From: Pseudomonadota bacterium
GTDB lineage: Bacteria > Pseudomonadota > Gammaproteobacteria > Xanthomonadales > Xanthomonadaceae
Length of the DNA: 6,549 nt
NCBI GenBank assembly: GCA_023425225.1
Contig: JAFADB010000238.1
Location: 1 to 6,549, forward strand
Direction: 5' to 3'
The notes under the pieces are model-generated. The model made no database searches and was not told the origin of the DNA. It worked only from the letters and a program-made list of their open reading frames with translations. The position numbers and the translations under genes are program-made. Below, one piece after another: positions 5,788-6,549 of this stretch. Position 1 is the stretch's first letter; the number at the start of each line of letters is the position of its first letter.

Positions 5788-6549
5788 ATGAACGCTGTCG
5801 CTGCTGCCGCTCCACTGAGTTACCGGGTGACCCGGTCCGATCACGCCAAGACCGCCGCCGAGCGCGACCTGGTGCTCGCCGCGCCGGGCTTCGGCCTGCA
5901 TTTCACCGACCACATGGTGGCCATCGACTGGGACCGCGAGGCCGGCTGGCACGACGCGCGGGTACAGCCCTACGGTCCGCTGGCCCTCGACCCGGCGGCC
6001 TCGGTGCTGCACTACGGCCAGGAGATCTTCGAGGGCATCAAGGCCTACCGCCATGCCGACGGCTCGATCTGGACCTTCCGCCCCGACGCCAACGGCGCGC
6101 GCCTGCAGCGCTCGGCCGCGCGCCTGGCGCTGCCGCAGCTGCCGGTGGCCGAGTTCACCGAGTCGCTGCGCCAGCTGATCGCGGTGGACGGCGACTGGGT
6201 GCCGTCGGCACCGGAGACCAGCCTGTACTTCCGTCCGTTCATGATCGCCACCGAGGCCTTCCTCGGCGTGCGCGCGGCGCAGAAGGCCGGCTACTACGTC
6301 ATCGCCAGCCCGGCCGGCCCGTACTTCGCCAAGGGCGTTGCCCCGGTGTCGATCTGGCTGTCCACCGAATACGCGCGTGCGGCCAAGGGCGGCACCGGTG
6401 CCGCCAAGTGCGGTGGCAACTATGCGGCGTCGCTGCTGCCGCAGCAGAAGGCGCAGGCACAGGGCTGCTCGCAGGTGCTGTTCCTCGACCCGGTCGAAGG
6501 CAAGTACCTGGAAGAACTGGGTGGCATGAACGTGTTCCTGGTCTACAGG
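5788..6549 (+). CDS. ilvE: Branched-chain amino acid aminotransferase (3' truncated, first 254 aa)
   Basis: A PLP-dependent class IV aminotransferase that interconverts Val, Leu and Ile with their 2-oxo acids, using 2-oxoglutarate/glutamate. The frame runs uninterrupted from ATG 5788 to the window end, giving 254 codons with no stop. Landmarks are LHYGQEIFEGIKAYR (74-88), FRPDANGARLQRSA (97-110), YFRPFMIATEAFLGV (147-161), KGGTGAAKCGGNYAASLLPQ with the expected Schiff-base Lys207, and ELGGMN (243-248) near the cofactor-binding Glu243. The KCGGNYA and ELGGMN signatures resemble the larger mammalian-type BCATs (compare KLGGNYG and EVGTMN) more than the short E. coli type. About 100 residues are probably missing at the C-terminus. 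The gene follows sufT in the same direction across a hairpin and may depend on read-through or on a promoter that I cannot identify. Confidence 0.93.
   Translation, partial: MNAVAAAAPLSYRVTRSDHAKTAAERDLVLAAPGFGLHFTDHMVAIDWDREAGWHDARVQPYGPLALDPAASVLHYGQEIFEGIKAYRHADGSIWTFRPDANGARLQRSAARLALPQLPVAEFTESLRQLIAVDGDWVPSAPETSLYFRPFMIATEAFLGVRAAQKAGYYVIASPAGPYFAKGVAPVSIWLSTEYARAAKGGTGAAKCGGNYAASLLPQQKAQAQGCSQVLFLDPVEGKYLEELGGMNVFLVYR

Overview
The window is GC-rich, densely coding DNA from a gamma-proteobacterium. The most likely source is the Xanthomonadaceae (Xanthomonas, Stenotrophomonas, Lysobacter, Luteimonas or Pseudoxanthomonas type). This rests on strong G/C third-position bias, a SufT-family gene followed by a class IV branched-chain aminotransferase gene, paired DUF1631 genes, and a small sigma-factor operon ending in a DUF3106 gene. 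The genus is inferred from protein character and gene order, not from a marker gene.

Layout from left to right. (1) Positions 2-466 (+) hold the C-terminal end of a DUF1631-type protein cut by the window edge. (2) A 235-bp gap carries a hairpin plus T-run. (3) Positions 702-3041 (+) hold a complete 779-residue DUF1631 protein whose last ~85 residues are a clear paralogue of the first gene's C-terminus. (4) A short convergent gap holds a GC-rich hairpin. (5) On the minus strand, transcribed right to left, lies a tight three-gene operon: an ECF-like sigma factor (4544-3984), a 118-residue single-span membrane protein in the anti-sigma position (3987-3631), and a secreted DUF3106 repeat protein (3634-3170). 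Both junctions are 4-bp start/stop overlaps. (6) Upstream of the sigma gene on the same strand is a 139-residue multi-span membrane protein (5052-4633). (7) It diverges across ~100 bp from sufT (5154-5705, +). (8) A terminator-like hairpin follows, then ilvE (5788 to the right edge, +), which is truncated.

How the genes may work together. The sigma / membrane / periplasmic-repeat trio has the layout of a cell-surface signalling unit, in which a secreted protein could sense an envelope condition and a membrane protein could hold or release the sigma factor. That role is inferred from architecture. SufT belongs to a family implicated in iron-sulfur cluster maturation. IlvE performs the last transamination of branched-chain amino acid synthesis, a pathway whose IlvD and LeuCD enzymes carry Fe-S clusters, so the adjacency is plausible but not proof of a functional link. 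The DUF1631 pair has no established function that I can state. No mobile element, CRISPR array, tRNA or rRNA gene was seen. No gene-free stretch exceeds 300 bases.
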